The notes: generated by a model from the sequence alone, not told the origin. A stretch of DNA of 64,000 nt from Pseudonocardia sp. (GCF_029263155.1 NZ_JAJCYB010000074.1:1-64000), one strand, 5' to 3'; numbered from the stretch's first letter, positions 1 to 8,917 are shown. Program-made: numbers and translations.

Positions 1-140
1 GCTGCGCAACCTCGCCATCAGCCGCCACCGACTCGCCGGCGCCACCAACATCGCCGAAGCCTGCCGCGACACCAGCCGCCACCCGCTGCGAGCCGTTGAC
101 CTGCTCACATAACTGCAACATCAACTATGCCGGGGCCCTG
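1..140 (+). mobile_element. Right end of an insertion sequence (ISAs1-like), with transposase C-terminus
   Basis: Bases 2–112 encode the last 36 residues of a transposase, ending in a TAA stop at 110–112. The residues (LRNLAISRHRLAGATNIAEA, then CRDTSRHPLRAVDLL) resemble the conserved tail of ISAs1-family transposases, with the RNLAI and LAG-TNIA blocks. Read outward on the opposite strand, the sequence beyond the stop ends in CAGGG at about 140, which I recall as the usual terminal motif of that family. From 141 the HNH gene resumes in frame, so 140 is the likely element boundary. The rest of the element lies to the left of the window. Family is moderately sure; the IS boundary is an inference from the gene break. 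Confidence 0.72.
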
Positions 141-1229
141 GATGTGGTGGACCTGGCACCACGACGCGGTGCGCCCGCACCCGGGGTGCGCGCACCCGCG
201 GTCGCGGGCGGCGACCGCGCGGCGCAGCCCGTCGGGGACGGTGCGGTTCGCCCGGCCCACGTCCAAGGGCTGCCCGGCACCGCCGAGCACGACCGGGATG
301 ACCGCGGCGTCACAGGCCAGCATCCGCAGGCCCGCCACGGGCAGCCGGCCGCCGAGGTCCAGTACCGCCGACCGGGCCCGACCCTCCAGGTCCTCCAACC
401 CGATCAGCACGTTCAGGTGCGGGCGCCCGCCCCCGCACTGCGGGACGTCGCCGTGGTCCAGGACGTAGCCGCACACCTCGGCCAACGCCTCGGCCTGGCG
501 CTGCGCGGGGCCACGGTCGTCCTCGGCGGTGAGTGGGCGAGCCTTCGCGTCGATGACGGTGGCGATCGCGTCGTAGAGGGCCGGGTCGTCGAACCGGCCC
601 TTGACCAACCCGCCCCCGCCCCGGCGCGGACTCAGCCGCAACTCGTTGACCGGTGCCGGGGCGCGCTCGTCGGGTTCGGGCCCATCCGCGTCCAGGGCCT
701 CGACCAGCGCGACACCCCACGCCGCGAGCTCCGAGGGGGTGTACACCGAGGCCTTCGCGGCCAGCTCGGCCTCCGCCCCGGCCCACACCGCAGGCGCCAA
801 CCGCCCCGCCGCACCGGAGGCCAGGACCCGGGCGATCACCTCCACGTGCCGCAACCCCGCCCCACCGGCGGCGAACACCGCCGCGGTCGCCGCCAACCTC
901 GCCGCCACCACGGTGCCGTCGACCCCGACCCGCTCACACACCGCCTCGGCAGCCACCGTGCGACGACGGGCCTCGAACCGCTCCCACCCCACCAGATCGG
1001 CCAACGCCACGACCGGGTTGCGGTAGCCGCGCTCGGCGAACACGCCCCGGCGCTCCAGCGCGGCGACCGCCCCCACCACCACCCGGTCCAACCGCCGCGA
1101 CACGCCCTCGCACACCGTGAGCACCGACACCAGCTCGTCATCGGCCGCGTCGGGCCCGGCCGCATCACACAACGCGTCGACCGCCTCGACGAGCAGGCGG
1201 TGAGCGGCGGCGAGCCGGTCGGTGGACAT
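141..1229 (-). pseudogene. DUF222 / HNH endonuclease (13E12-repeat type), 3' end removed by IS insertion
   Basis: The reading frame starts at ATG 1229 (MSTDRLAAAHRLL) and carries a DUF222 domain followed by the beginning of an HNH nuclease domain. The zinc-finger-like part CAHPGCGRTASWCQVHHI is present, but coding sequence stops right after the HHI residues where the insertion sequence begins, so the second half of the HNH fold (normally the H-D-G-x-T-x-x-x-N part and the last His) is missing. About 360 residues remain. These proteins resemble the M. tuberculosis REP13E12 family, many of which sit at integration sites and some of which are DNA-damage inducible. A GTG upstream at 1250 is possible but lies inside the SOS box, so ATG 1229 is preferred. 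Confidence 0.85.
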
Positions 1230-1242
1230 GACCCCAGAATAC

Positions 1243-1258
1243 GCGAACACATGTTCGA
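1243..1258. promoter_or_regulatory. LexA (SOS) box upstream of the DUF222/HNH gene
   Basis: CGAACACATGTTCG at 1244–1257 fits the actinobacterial and Bacillus LexA operator CGAAC-N4-GTTCG, and the extra A at 1258 matches the longer mycobacterial form on one side. It lies 15–30 bases upstream of ATG 1229 on the minus strand, where a repressor would block transcription of the HNH gene. SOS control of 13E12-family genes is known in M. tuberculosis. Site identity is seen in the sequence; function is inferred. Confidence 0.7.
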
Positions 1259-1732
1259 CACCTATGAATCAGTCCAAACAATTTGCATCTGCGAACACGA
1301 CATCGACTCTCCCGGATCGAGGGTGTGAGGCGGCGCGGCACGAACCGGGCACACCGTCACGTACTCCCCGCGCGGCATGCCGGCATCCTCGGCGACGAGC
1401 ACCGGCCGGGGACCGGCGGTCGGCGGTTGGCCCGGGCCTCGACCGCAGCGGGTGCCCGGGCTCGGCAGGGTTCGCGGCCGGAGCCCGACGCTGTCGCGGT
1501 GCCCGACCCAGGGCGGCGGACCCGCGCGCCGTGGTCACGCGAGCAGGAGCGCCACGGGCGCCAGGCGGGGCGCACCGGCGGTCGCCCCGACCTCCGCACG
1601 ACCGGGCCGCGATGTCCGCGGCGGCCCCGCGCCGGTCCGCCCGTCCGGGTGGCCACCTCCGCCCCGGCCTGCGATCCTCGTCGCCGTCGTCGGAGCCCGG
1701 CCGGGTCCGGCGCGCGAGAAGGAGGAGGCCCG
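1259..1732. other. 474-base stretch without a recognisable gene
   Basis: Between the SOS box and the Nudix start codon I see no frame with a recognisable domain or a convincing ribosome-binding site. The first 60 bases (1259–1320) are clearly less GC-rich than the surroundings and probably hold the promoter of the minus-strand HNH gene. The remainder is uniformly GC-rich with no clear repeat. Confidence 0.5.
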
Positions 1733-2218
1733 GTGACGCACGCCGATTTCGCCGCCCGCCCCGACTGCGCGGCCGGGGCGCTGTTCGTCGACGACGAGGG
1801 GCGGGTGCTGATCGTCGAGCCCACCTACAAGCCGCGGTGGGAGATCCCCGGTGGGCAGGTGGAGCGCGGTGAGACCCCGCGGGAGGCCTGCCTGCGGGAG
1901 CTGCGCGAGGAGCTGGGGCTCGACCTGCCGCTCGGGCGGCTGCTGGTCGTCGACTGGGCACCGCACGTGCGCGACGAGCACGTCCGCTTCGTCTTCGACG
2001 GCGGCACGCTCACCGATGCGCAGCTCGACGGGATCGAGCTGACGACCGGCGAGCTGGCCTCGTGGGCGTTCCTCCCCCCGGACGAGCTGTTCGTGATGCT
2101 GACCCCGCGGCTGGTCCGGCGGGTGACGGCGGCGCTGGAGGCGCGCGGCGAGGGCGTCACCAGCTACCTCGAACACGGCGCGCCTGCCGAGAGCGCGCTG
2201 ACCCCTCCCGGCGGCTGA
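1733..2218 (+). CDS. NUDIX hydrolase
   Basis: A 161-residue Nudix hydrolase, expected to cleave a nucleoside diphosphate linked to another moiety using Mg2+ bound by the Nudix box. The box (G-x5-E-x7-REUXEEXGU) is complete: GGQVERGETPREACL then RELREELGL, roughly residues 39–61. An N-terminal TRP-like strand (AAGALFVDDEGRVLIVEP) precedes it. GTG at 1733 is chosen because a strong AAGGAGG lies just upstream; the same frame stays open further left but without recognisable sequence. It stands alone between the HNH gene and the kinase gene. Substrate cannot be told from sequence; mutT-like or ADP-ribose-type activities are both possible. Confidence 0.85.
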   Translation: MTHADFAARPDCAAGALFVDDEGRVLIVEPTYKPRWEIPGGQVERGETPREACLRELREELGLDLPLGRLLVVDWAPHVRDEHVRFVFDGGTLTDAQLDGIELTTGELASWAFLPPDELFVMLTPRLVRRVTAALEARGEGVTSYLEHGAPAESALTPPGG

Positions 2219-2324
2219 GGCACTGCGACCCACCCGGTTCGGGTGAACGGCCGCAGACCGCGGCTGCCCTCGCCGGTACGGTCGGGCGCGCTGCGGGGCC
2301 ACCCGCCGCGGAGGAGGAGGACAC

Positions 2325-3599
2325 GTGCCACCCGGACCCGATCCCACCCGGCGGATCCCGGACCCGACGCGGCGCTTCGACGGCCCGTCCACGGCGCGGA
2401 CGCCCGGACCGGCCGCAGGCCCGACGCCCGGCGCGCTGCTCGGGGGCCGCTACCGCCTGCAGGAGCTGCTCGGTTCCGGCGGGATGGCCGACGCCTACCG
2501 CGCCGAGGACCAGCGGCTGAACCGGCCCGTCGCCGTGAAGATCTTCCGGCCGGGCACCGACCCGGACGGCGAGCGGCGGTTCACCGAGGAGGCGCAGCTG
2601 CTGGCCAACCTGCGCCACCCCGGCCTGGTCGCCGTGCACGACTTCGCCGTGGAACAACACCGCGCCTACCTCGTCATGGAGCTGGTCGACGGGCCGACCC
2701 TCGCGCAGGAGCTGGCCCGCGAACCCTACGACGCGGCGGCCGCGACCCAGGTCGGCGTCGAGCTGGCCCGGGTGCTCGCCTACGTCCACGACGAGGGCGT
2801 GGTGCACCGTGACGTCAAGCCGTCCAACATCCTCGTCGAGCCGGACGGGCGGGTGCGGCTGGCCGACTTCGGCATCTCGCGACTGGTCGGCACGTCCGGC
2901 CTGACCTCGGCGGACGGGACCATCGGCACGGCAGGCTACCTCGCGCCCGAGCAGGTGCGCGGCGAGACCGCGGGCCCCCCGGCGGACATCTACGCGCTGG
3001 GCCTGGTGCTGCTGGAGGCCATGACCGGGGAGCGCGAGTACCCCGGCGACGGCTGGGACTCCGCCGACGAGCGCCTGCGCCGCGCCCCGTCGGTGCCGCG
3101 GACCGTGCCCAAGCCGCTGCGCAGCACGCTGGTGGCGATGACGGCCGCCGACCCGGCCCGCCGACCCGATGCTCGTGAGGTGGTCACCCGGCTCGACCGC
3201 CCACCGGTGGTCGTCGACGAGGAACCGCCGCGACGCGGCGGCCGGGCCGCGCTCGTCGCGCTCGCCCTGGTCGCCCTGCTGGTGGTGGCCGTGTTCGCGC
3301 TCACCCGCGGCGGCGACGAGACCGACCCGGCCGCCGCACCCGAGACGACCGCGGAGGCGACACAGCCCCCGGAGACGACGGACGCCGAACAGCCGACCGA
3401 CGAGCCGGTGACCGACGAGACCGACACCCAGGACCCCGGGATCGTCATCCCCGACCTGCCCAGCGACCTGCCCGAGCTCCCGGACCTCTCCGGCATCCCG
3501 ACCGAGCTCCCCGACCTGCCGGAGATCCCGCAGGACACCCAGGACGACGCCCGCAACCTGTGGGAGCAGTTCACCGACTGGTTCTCATCGCTGTTCTGA
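2325..3599 (+). CDS. Membrane-anchored serine/threonine protein kinase (PknB type)
   Basis: A 424-residue Hanks-type kinase. The catalytic domain spans about residues 43–292: glycine loop LLGSGGMA (48–55), catalytic Lys72 in VAVKIF, HRDVKPSN (161–168), DFG (181–183) and APE (207–209), so it should be active. A single transmembrane helix lies at about 308–326, followed by an acidic Thr/Pro/Glu-rich extracellular tail of about 95 residues ending in aromatic residues (WEQFTDWFSSLF). There are no PASTA repeats, so the outer part is not a known muropeptide sensor. The first 40 residues are Pro/Arg-rich and probably disordered. The start is GTG 2325 behind GGAGGAGGAGG. Confidence 0.93.
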   Translation: MPPGPDPTRRIPDPTRRFDGPSTARTPGPAAGPTPGALLGGRYRLQELLGSGGMADAYRAEDQRLNRPVAVKIFRPGTDPDGERRFTEEAQLLANLRHPGLVAVHDFAVEQHRAYLVMELVDGPTLAQELAREPYDAAAATQVGVELARVLAYVHDEGVVHRDVKPSNILVEPDGRVRLADFGISRLVGTSGLTSADGTIGTAGYLAPEQVRGETAGPPADIYALGLVLLEAMTGEREYPGDGWDSADERLRRAPSVPRTVPKPLRSTLVAMTAADPARRPDAREVVTRLDRPPVVVDEEPPRRGGRAALVALALVALLVVAVFALTRGGDETDPAAAPETTAEATQPPETTDAEQPTDEPVTDETDTQDPGIVIPDLPSDLPELPDLSGIPTELPDLPEIPQDTQDDARNLWEQFTDWFSSLF

Positions 3600-3785
3600 C
3601 CGCCATAACCTCGCCACGAGGCCGCTCGACGCCGGACCCGGATCGCACTCGACGGAGGACGGTGTCGCCGCGCCGACCACACCGCCACCGGCTCCCGCCA
3701 GTACCGGCACGGCACGGGCCTGCGCGGGACCCGAAACCGTCGGGGGCCCTCGCTACGGTCGTCGGGGTCGAGCGGGAGGAGCAGG

Positions 3786-3821
3786 AGATGACACACGACG
3801 ACGAGATGACACACGACGACA
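3786..3821 (+). repeat. Exact 18-base tandem duplication over a start codon
   Basis: GAGATGACACACGACGAC occurs twice back to back (3786–3803 and 3804–3821). Each copy contains an ATG in the same frame, so the small helix-hairpin-helix gene has two equivalent start codons six codons apart and its N-terminus reads MTHDDE followed by MTHDDT. Confidence 0.9.
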
Positions 3822-4015
3822 CAGCACCCACGGAGTACCCCCCACGGCTGGGCAAGGTCGCCCGCCGCGAGCTGGCCGTGCACGGCTACACCCGCTACGA
3901 CCAGCTCACCGCCGTGACACCCGCGCAGCTGCTGGCGATCCACGGAGTCGGGCCCAAGGCGATCCGGATCCTGACCGAGGAGCTGGCCGAGCGGAACCTC
4001 ACCTTCGCCGGCTGA
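3788..4015 (+). CDS. Small helix-hairpin-helix protein
   Basis: A 75-residue protein whose C-terminal two thirds form a helix-hairpin-helix fold: LGKVARRELAVHGYTRYDQL, then a second hairpin LLAIHGVGPKAIRILTEEL with the canonical hydrophobic-G-x-G-x-x-A motif. Such folds resemble the RNA polymerase alpha C-terminal domain and usually bind DNA without sequence specificity. The N-terminus is acidic and was built by an 18-base tandem duplication that gives two in-frame ATGs (3788 and 3806). GGGAGGA at about 3773 suits the first ATG. No neighbour suggests a specific pathway. Confidence 0.75.
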   Translation: MTHDDEMTHDDTAPTEYPPRLGKVARRELAVHGYTRYDQLTAVTPAQLLAIHGVGPKAIRILTEELAERNLTFAG

Positions 4016-4304
4016 TAGGTGGGGTCGGACCCGCGCGGCCCGCGTCGCCGAGGAACGCCGGGTACGGTTCCCTCGTCGACGTCCTGCTCGTGGCCGAACG
4101 GGCGCGCGCGGTGGCGTGACGGCACCGGCCCCGCCAGCTCCAGGTCCGGTCACGCCGACCAGCGCCCTCCACCAGCACGAACCGGGCATGCCGACACCGC
4201 GGCCGCGGAACTCGTCGTCGATCACGCGTCGTGCCCCGTTCCCCGTGGCCGAACGATGCCATTGACCCGGTGCAGCAGGCAGGAAGAGTGGCCCGGAGGC
4301 GACG

Positions 4305-5264
4305 ATGCCGAGCACATCGATCACCACCACGGACCGCGGCGTGGCCCGGCAGGCGTGCGCGGATGTCTACTTCCCGCACCGGATGGTCGTCCTGCACGAG
4401 CCGAGCGACTTCGCCATGTCGTTGTCCGCGGTGAGCCTGGGACCCGTGTCGGCCGGCCTGCTCGGCTACGCGGGCGAGGTGCGGATCGAGACCGACGAGC
4501 TGGAGACCGGGTACGAGGTCAACGTCCCGCTGAACGGGCACCTGCGCACCTGGACCGGGCACGCGGACGTCTGCGCCGACCCCGGCCTGGCCGCGGTGTA
4601 CCGGCCGGACGGGCGCGCCCGCCTGCACGGGTGGGCCGGTGGCGGGCGGCTGTTCGGGCTGAAGATCGAGCACCGGGCCCTGGAGGAGACGCTGGAGGAC
4701 CTCACCGACCGGCGCGTCCGGTCCACCGTGCCGCTCGGCGCGAGCCTGGACCTGCGCGCCGGAGCGGGCCGGCAGTGGTGGAGCCTCGCCCGCGCGCTCG
4801 TCGACCTCGCGCGCGATCCGGAGGGCCCGATGTCGCGCCCCGTCGTCGCCCGCCCGCTGGCGCAGAGCGTGATCGCCGCGTTCCTGCACGCGGTCGACCA
4901 CCCCCATCACGACCTGCTCACCCGCCGACCCGCCGCCCCCCGGCCCGCGACGGTGCGCGCGGCCGTCGAGCTGCTGGAGACCGAGCCGGAACACCCATGG
5001 ACCACGCCCGAGCTGGCCCGGCGCGTCGGCGTCAGCACCCGCGGGCTGCAGGCGGGGTTCACCCGCCACGTCGGCGCACCGCCGATGGCCCACCTGCGAC
5101 AGGTCCGGCTCGTCCGGGCGCACCTGGAGCTGCAGGCCGCCGACCCGACCCGGGTCTCCGTCGCCGCCGTCGCCGCGGGGTGGGGCTTCACCCACCTCGG
5201 CCGGTTCGCCGCGAGCTACCGCGAGCGCTACGGCTGCCTGCCGTCGCACACGCTGCGTTCCTGA
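4305..5264 (+). CDS. AraC/XylS-family transcriptional regulator
   Basis: A 319-residue regulator. The N-terminal part (about 20–190) is the AraC-binding-like beta domain of the XylS/NphR type (VNVPLNGHLRTWTG). The C-terminal 100 residues hold two helix-turn-helix motifs: WTTPELARRVGVSTRGLQAGF, and VSVAAVAAGWGFTHLGRFAA followed by YRERYGCLPS. It precedes the P450 gene on the same strand by about 90 bases and is probably its activator, an arrangement common for aromatic-compound catabolic P450s. The effector is unknown. No strong ribosome-binding site was seen for ATG 4305 (GGAGGCGACG is acceptable). Confidence 0.88.
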   Translation: MPSTSITTTDRGVARQACADVYFPHRMVVLHEPSDFAMSLSAVSLGPVSAGLLGYAGEVRIETDELETGYEVNVPLNGHLRTWTGHADVCADPGLAAVYRPDGRARLHGWAGGGRLFGLKIEHRALEETLEDLTDRRVRSTVPLGASLDLRAGAGRQWWSLARALVDLARDPEGPMSRPVVARPLAQSVIAAFLHAVDHPHHDLLTRRPAAPRPATVRAAVELLETEPEHPWTTPELARRVGVSTRGLQAGFTRHVGAPPMAHLRQVRLVRAHLELQAADPTRVSVAAVAAGWGFTHLGRFAASYRERYGCLPSHTLRS

Positions 5265-5354
5265 CTGCCGAGATCGGATCGCCGCGGTGCGCTCCGCGGA
5301 TCGACCGTGACCCACACCACACCTAGCGTCGGCGCGGACCGAAGGAGGCGCGCC

Positions 5355-6590
5355 GTGACCACCACCGACCTGCCGGCCGACCAGTTCGACTTCAACCCCC
5401 TGGTATCCCCGCACCGGGAGGACCCGCACCTGTTCTACCGGGCCGCCCGCGCCCGGCCGCTGCAGCTGAGCCCCACGCTCGGCGCGTACATGGTCACCCG
5501 CTACGACGACCTGCGGACCGTGATCGACGATCCGGCGACCTACTCGTCCGCACCGGCCGTTCCCAAGATCTACTCGAACGCTCCCGAGGTCGTCGAGGTG
5601 CTGCGCCGCGGCAACGTCCCCGAGACGACCGCCGTCGTCAACGAGGACGAGCCGGCGCACACGCCGATCCGCCGGGTGTTCGACGCCGGGTTCACCGGCG
5701 CCCGGGTCCGGGCGATGCTGCCGACGATGCACTCCACCGCCGACGCGCTGATCGACGCGTTCCAGGCGGACCGGGCGGACCTCGTCGCCGACTACGCCAT
5801 ACCCTTCGTGCAGACCGTGATCAGTGCGATCATCGGCTTCCCTCCGGAGGACACCGCGCAGATCCAGGTCTGGACCGACGACCAGAACACGCTGTGGAAC
5901 GTGCTGGCCCCGGTCGAGGAGCACCTGGCCGCCGCCGAGCGGATGGGCGAGTACACGCGCTACCTGCAGGCACTGATCGACGAGCGCCGGGCCCACCCCC
6001 GCGAGGACCTGCTGTCGGACCTGATCCACGGCGCGAACGGCTATCCGGGCGTGCCCGACGACTACACCCAGTGCATCGTGCGCGGTGCCGCCCGCGTGGC
6101 CGGGTTCGACACCACCCGCGACGCCATCACCTCCACCATGCTCGCCGTGCTGCAGGACCCGTCGATCCGCGAGCGCGTGCTGGCCGACCCGGTGAAGATG
6201 ATCCCGAAGGCCACCGAGGAGGTGCTGCGCCGCGACGCCCCGCACCGCGGCCTGTTCCGGATCACCACCCGCGACACCTCGCTCGGCGGCACCGACCTCC
6301 CGGCCGGGACCCCGCTGCTCCTGCTGTTCGGCTCCGGCAACCGCGACGAGACCGTGTTCCCGGCCCCCGACGACGTGGACCTGGACCGGCCGAACGTCCG
6401 CGACCACCTCGCCTTCGGCCGCGGCCTGCACGTGTGTCCGGGTGCCCCGATGGCCCGCGCGGAGATCCGGGTGGCGTTGGAGCACCTCATGAAGCGACTG
6501 CCGGGGCTGCGCCTGGCCGCAGGGTACGAGCCGACCTACATCGCCAGCTACTTCTTCCGGGGGTTGGAGTCGCTGCACGTCACGTGGTGA
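5355..6590 (+). CDS. Cytochrome P450
   Basis: A 411-residue soluble bacterial P450. The I-helix oxygen-activation motif AGFDTT is at about 249–254, the K-helix ExxR at 289–292 (EVLR), and the haem-binding loop FGRGLHVCPG has its thiolate Cys at 361, so all catalytic landmarks are intact. The C-terminus FFRGLESLHVTW resembles the tail of P450s such as GcoA (CYP255) and the CYP116B haem domains, which act on aromatic ethers and related small substrates; this is a resemblance, not an assignment. GTG 5355 is chosen for its GAAGGAGG site. No ferredoxin or reductase gene lies nearby, so redox partners must come from elsewhere. Likely controlled by the AraC protein upstream. Confidence 0.92.
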   Translation: MTTTDLPADQFDFNPLVSPHREDPHLFYRAARARPLQLSPTLGAYMVTRYDDLRTVIDDPATYSSAPAVPKIYSNAPEVVEVLRRGNVPETTAVVNEDEPAHTPIRRVFDAGFTGARVRAMLPTMHSTADALIDAFQADRADLVADYAIPFVQTVISAIIGFPPEDTAQIQVWTDDQNTLWNVLAPVEEHLAAAERMGEYTRYLQALIDERRAHPREDLLSDLIHGANGYPGVPDDYTQCIVRGAARVAGFDTTRDAITSTMLAVLQDPSIRERVLADPVKMIPKATEEVLRRDAPHRGLFRITTRDTSLGGTDLPAGTPLLLLFGSGNRDETVFPAPDDVDLDRPNVRDHLAFGRGLHVCPGAPMARAEIRVALEHLMKRLPGLRLAAGYEPTYIASYFFRGLESLHVTW

Positions 6591-6675
6591 CGCCGCGGCG
6601 ACGCGCGCTTCACCTGAGGACCGGGCGTCGTGCCGGGGCCCCGGCGTCGCGTCGGCCACCCGGGCGCCGGGACGG

Positions 6676-7203
6676 TCAGGTGGCGCGGCCCACCGGTTCG
6701 GGCAGCACCATGAGCAGCACGTCGGGCTGGCCTGCGGGCAACCACCCCGGCCGGGCGCGCCCGATCTCCGTCCAGCCCCGGTGCCGGTACATCTCGACGG
6801 CCGTGGAGTGCCCCGGCAACACGTCCAGCACCGGCAACCGCCCGCTGCCCCGGATCGCCGCGACCGCGGTGTCGTGCAGCGCGCCGCCCACGCCCCTTCC
6901 CCGGTGGCCGGCACCGGTGAACAGCACCGTGACCGCGGCCGGCTCCTCGCCAGGGCGCAGCCGGGCGAACTCGACGGCCAGCTCCCGGTCGAGCCGCGCG
7001 ACGGCGACGTGTCCCGCGACAGCGCCGTCGACCTCGGCCACCCAGGCCCGCTCCTCGGTCTCCCGGACGAGGAAGTCCTCGACGGGGAACGGCAGCGGCC
7101 AGCGCAGCGGGTACCGCGACTGCGCCTGCTGCCCGGCGAGCAGGGCGACCAGACCGTCCACGTCGTCGGGTCGGCGCGGCCGGACCGTGACGTGGTGGGG
7201 CAT
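6676..7203 (-). CDS. GNAT-family N-acetyltransferase
   Basis: A 175-residue acetyltransferase. The start MPHHVTVRPRRPDDVDGL is typical of GNAT proteins. The acetyl-CoA-binding motif A is visible as VTVLFTGAGHRGRGVGGAL (R/Q-x-x-G-x-G/A variant RGRGVG), followed by AVEMYRHRGW, the usual motif B helix. The minus-strand frame is open further upstream, but ATG 7203 begins the recognisable fold. It lies convergent with the P450 gene. The acyl acceptor is unknown. Confidence 0.85.
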   Translation of the reverse strand: MPHHVTVRPRRPDDVDGLVALLAGQQAQSRYPLRWPLPFPVEDFLVRETEERAWVAEVDGAVAGHVAVARLDRELAVEFARLRPGEEPAAVTVLFTGAGHRGRGVGGALHDTAVAAIRGSGRLPVLDVLPGHSTAVEMYRHRGWTEIGRARPGWLPAGQPDVLLMVLPEPVGRAT

Positions 7204-7450
7204 CGGACCAGCCTCGCATCCCGTGCGGATCCACGGCCGGCAACCCCGGACTGCCGTTGCGTCGGGCGGTGGCCGCCCGGGTGTCCCCGGAGATCGGTCG
7301 AGCGGCCCGTCGCGGTCCCGCCACGGGCACGACCCCGATGTGCCCGGGACGGAGATCGATGTCGTGCCCGAACAGGTGAATCGGTCTCGCGCCCCGCATC
7401 GTCGCAGTTCACGGCGCGTTCTCCGATCGACAGCACCCTTCGACGTCGGG

Positions 7451-8494
7451 ATGTTCATGCGTCGCCTCATCGCCGTGACCGCCGCACTCGGTGCGGCCGT
7501 CGCCGCCACGATCGCCACCTCCTCCGTCGCCCTGGCCCACGACCAGGTCGTCGAGGTGCCGATCTCCTTCGCGGTGCAGAACACGAACACCACCACCGTG
7601 CCGTGCACCTCGGACGGCGGGGACTACACGGTGCGGGGCACGCTCGTCGCGCCGCGGGAGGCCGTCGAGTCCGGCGGCTCGGTCTCGTTGCTCCTGCACG
7701 CGGTGACGTTCGACCAGGACTACTGGCAGTTCGACGGCGTCGAGGACTACAACGTCGCCCGGCAACTGGCCGAGGAGGGCCACGCGATCGTCGCGGTCGA
7801 CCGCCTCGGCTACGGCACGAGCGACCGTCCGGCCGGCCTCGACACCTGCTTCGGCTCCGAGGCCGACGTGGCCCACCAGATGGTGCAGGCGCTGCGGTCG
7901 GGCGACTACGAGCTGGGCGGCGCGGACGGCACGTCGTTCGAGCACGTGTACCTCGGCGGGTCGTCGGTGGGCGGCCTGATCTCGAACCTCGCGGCCGCGC
8001 ACTACGGCGACGTCGACGGCGTGCTGAACCTCTCGTGGGGCGACTTCGCGGCCTCGCCCTACGGCGCGCTGGAGGTGGCCGATGCCTCGCGGCGCTGCCT
8101 GCTGGGTGGCGACCCGGGTGCGGAGCCCGACTACGCGGTGTTCGCGAAGGACAGCATCGACACCTTCTACTTCAACAGCGCCGAGCAGGCGGTGCGCGAC
8201 GCCGTCCCGGCCCCGAACGCCGACCCGTGCGGGCAGGTGCTCTCGCTCGGCCCGGCCCTGACGGTCGACAGCCTCATGCTGGCCCGGATCGACGTGCCGG
8301 TGCTCGTCCAGTTCGGCGACGCCGACGCGATCTTCCCGCCCCCGGCCGCCGACCTCCAGGCCGCCCGATACCTCGGCAGCCCCGAGGTCACGAAGTCGAT
8401 CATCGCGGACGCGTCGCACTACCCGGTGCTGGAGGCGAACCACGCGCAGGTGGTCGCGGACGTCGACGCCTGGTTGGACGCCCGCTCCGGCTGA
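7451..8494 (+). CDS. Secreted alpha/beta hydrolase
   Basis: A 347-residue exported hydrolase. Residues 1–29 form a signal peptide (MFMRRLIAVTAAL, hydrophobic core, cleavage after ALA). The alpha/beta-hydrolase fold follows: nucleophile elbow GSSVG with Ser172, a likely acid in VQFGDADAIFPP near 290, and the catalytic His in DASHYP near 323. Four cysteines in the mature part could form disulfides, in keeping with an extracellular enzyme. ATG 7451 and ATG 7457 are both possible; neither has a strong ribosome-binding site. An inverted GGGCACGAC/GTCGTGCCC pair at 7325–7369 lies in the 5' region. Esterase, lipase and peptidase-like activity are all possible. Confidence 0.8.
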   Translation: MFMRRLIAVTAALGAAVAATIATSSVALAHDQVVEVPISFAVQNTNTTTVPCTSDGGDYTVRGTLVAPREAVESGGSVSLLLHAVTFDQDYWQFDGVEDYNVARQLAEEGHAIVAVDRLGYGTSDRPAGLDTCFGSEADVAHQMVQALRSGDYELGGADGTSFEHVYLGGSSVGGLISNLAAAHYGDVDGVLNLSWGDFAASPYGALEVADASRRCLLGGDPGAEPDYAVFAKDSIDTFYFNSAEQAVRDAVPAPNADPCGQVLSLGPALTVDSLMLARIDVPVLVQFGDADAIFPPPAADLQAARYLGSPEVTKSIIADASHYPVLEANHAQVVADVDAWLDARSG

Positions 8495-8655
8495 TCCTGC
8501 GGCGGCCGGGTCGACCGGCCACCGCACGTGCGTCCGCGCGGGGTGAGCCGATGTCCACCGGCCCCGGGGCTCCGCGACGATCCGTGCGCCGAGCGAAGCG
8601 TCCAGACAGGGCTCGCCGGCACCGGTGGGGAAGTGCCGATGGGCACCGGAGCACC

Positions 8656-8917
8656 TCAGGAGCTCTGCCGCCCGGGCGCCCGCCTTCGGCGCTGGTGGCG
8701 AACGAACGCCTCACCGACGGTCCCGATCAGCATCCCGAGTGAGCCCACCACGAACAGCCACAGGGCAACCCGCTCCAGCTGGGGAACATGAAGAACACGC
8801 CGCCCACGACGAACGTGGCGTTGCCGACTTCGCCGAGGACGAGATGGATCAGCGGGAAGTCCTGGATGACATCCCGTTCGAGTCGAGTGGTCTCGTTGCG
8901 GCAGGCCGACGGTCATG
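8656..8917 (-). pseudogene. Decayed YrhK-domain membrane protein gene
   Basis: Two minus-strand frames together spell a YrhK-like protein. One frame gives LERDVIQDFPLIHLVLGEVG and NATFVVGGVFFMFPS from about 8885 to 8785. A different frame continues with LERVALWLFVVGSLGMLIG up to the stop at 8656. One base appears to be missing near 8780–8790. The first frame also has a stop immediately upstream and no start codon, while the ATG at about 8917 is in the other frame. The gene therefore carries at least one, probably two, frame disruptions. Its 5' end abuts the damaged 5' end of the next gene. Sequencing error is an alternative for either shift. Confidence 0.6.

Noticed and set aside
3999-7436. 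A 1145-residue minus-strand open frame opposite the AraC and P450 genes
   Set aside because: It is antisense to genes with clear domains, has low-complexity Arg/Ala/Gly composition and no recognisable motif except where it crosses the true GNAT gene in another frame.
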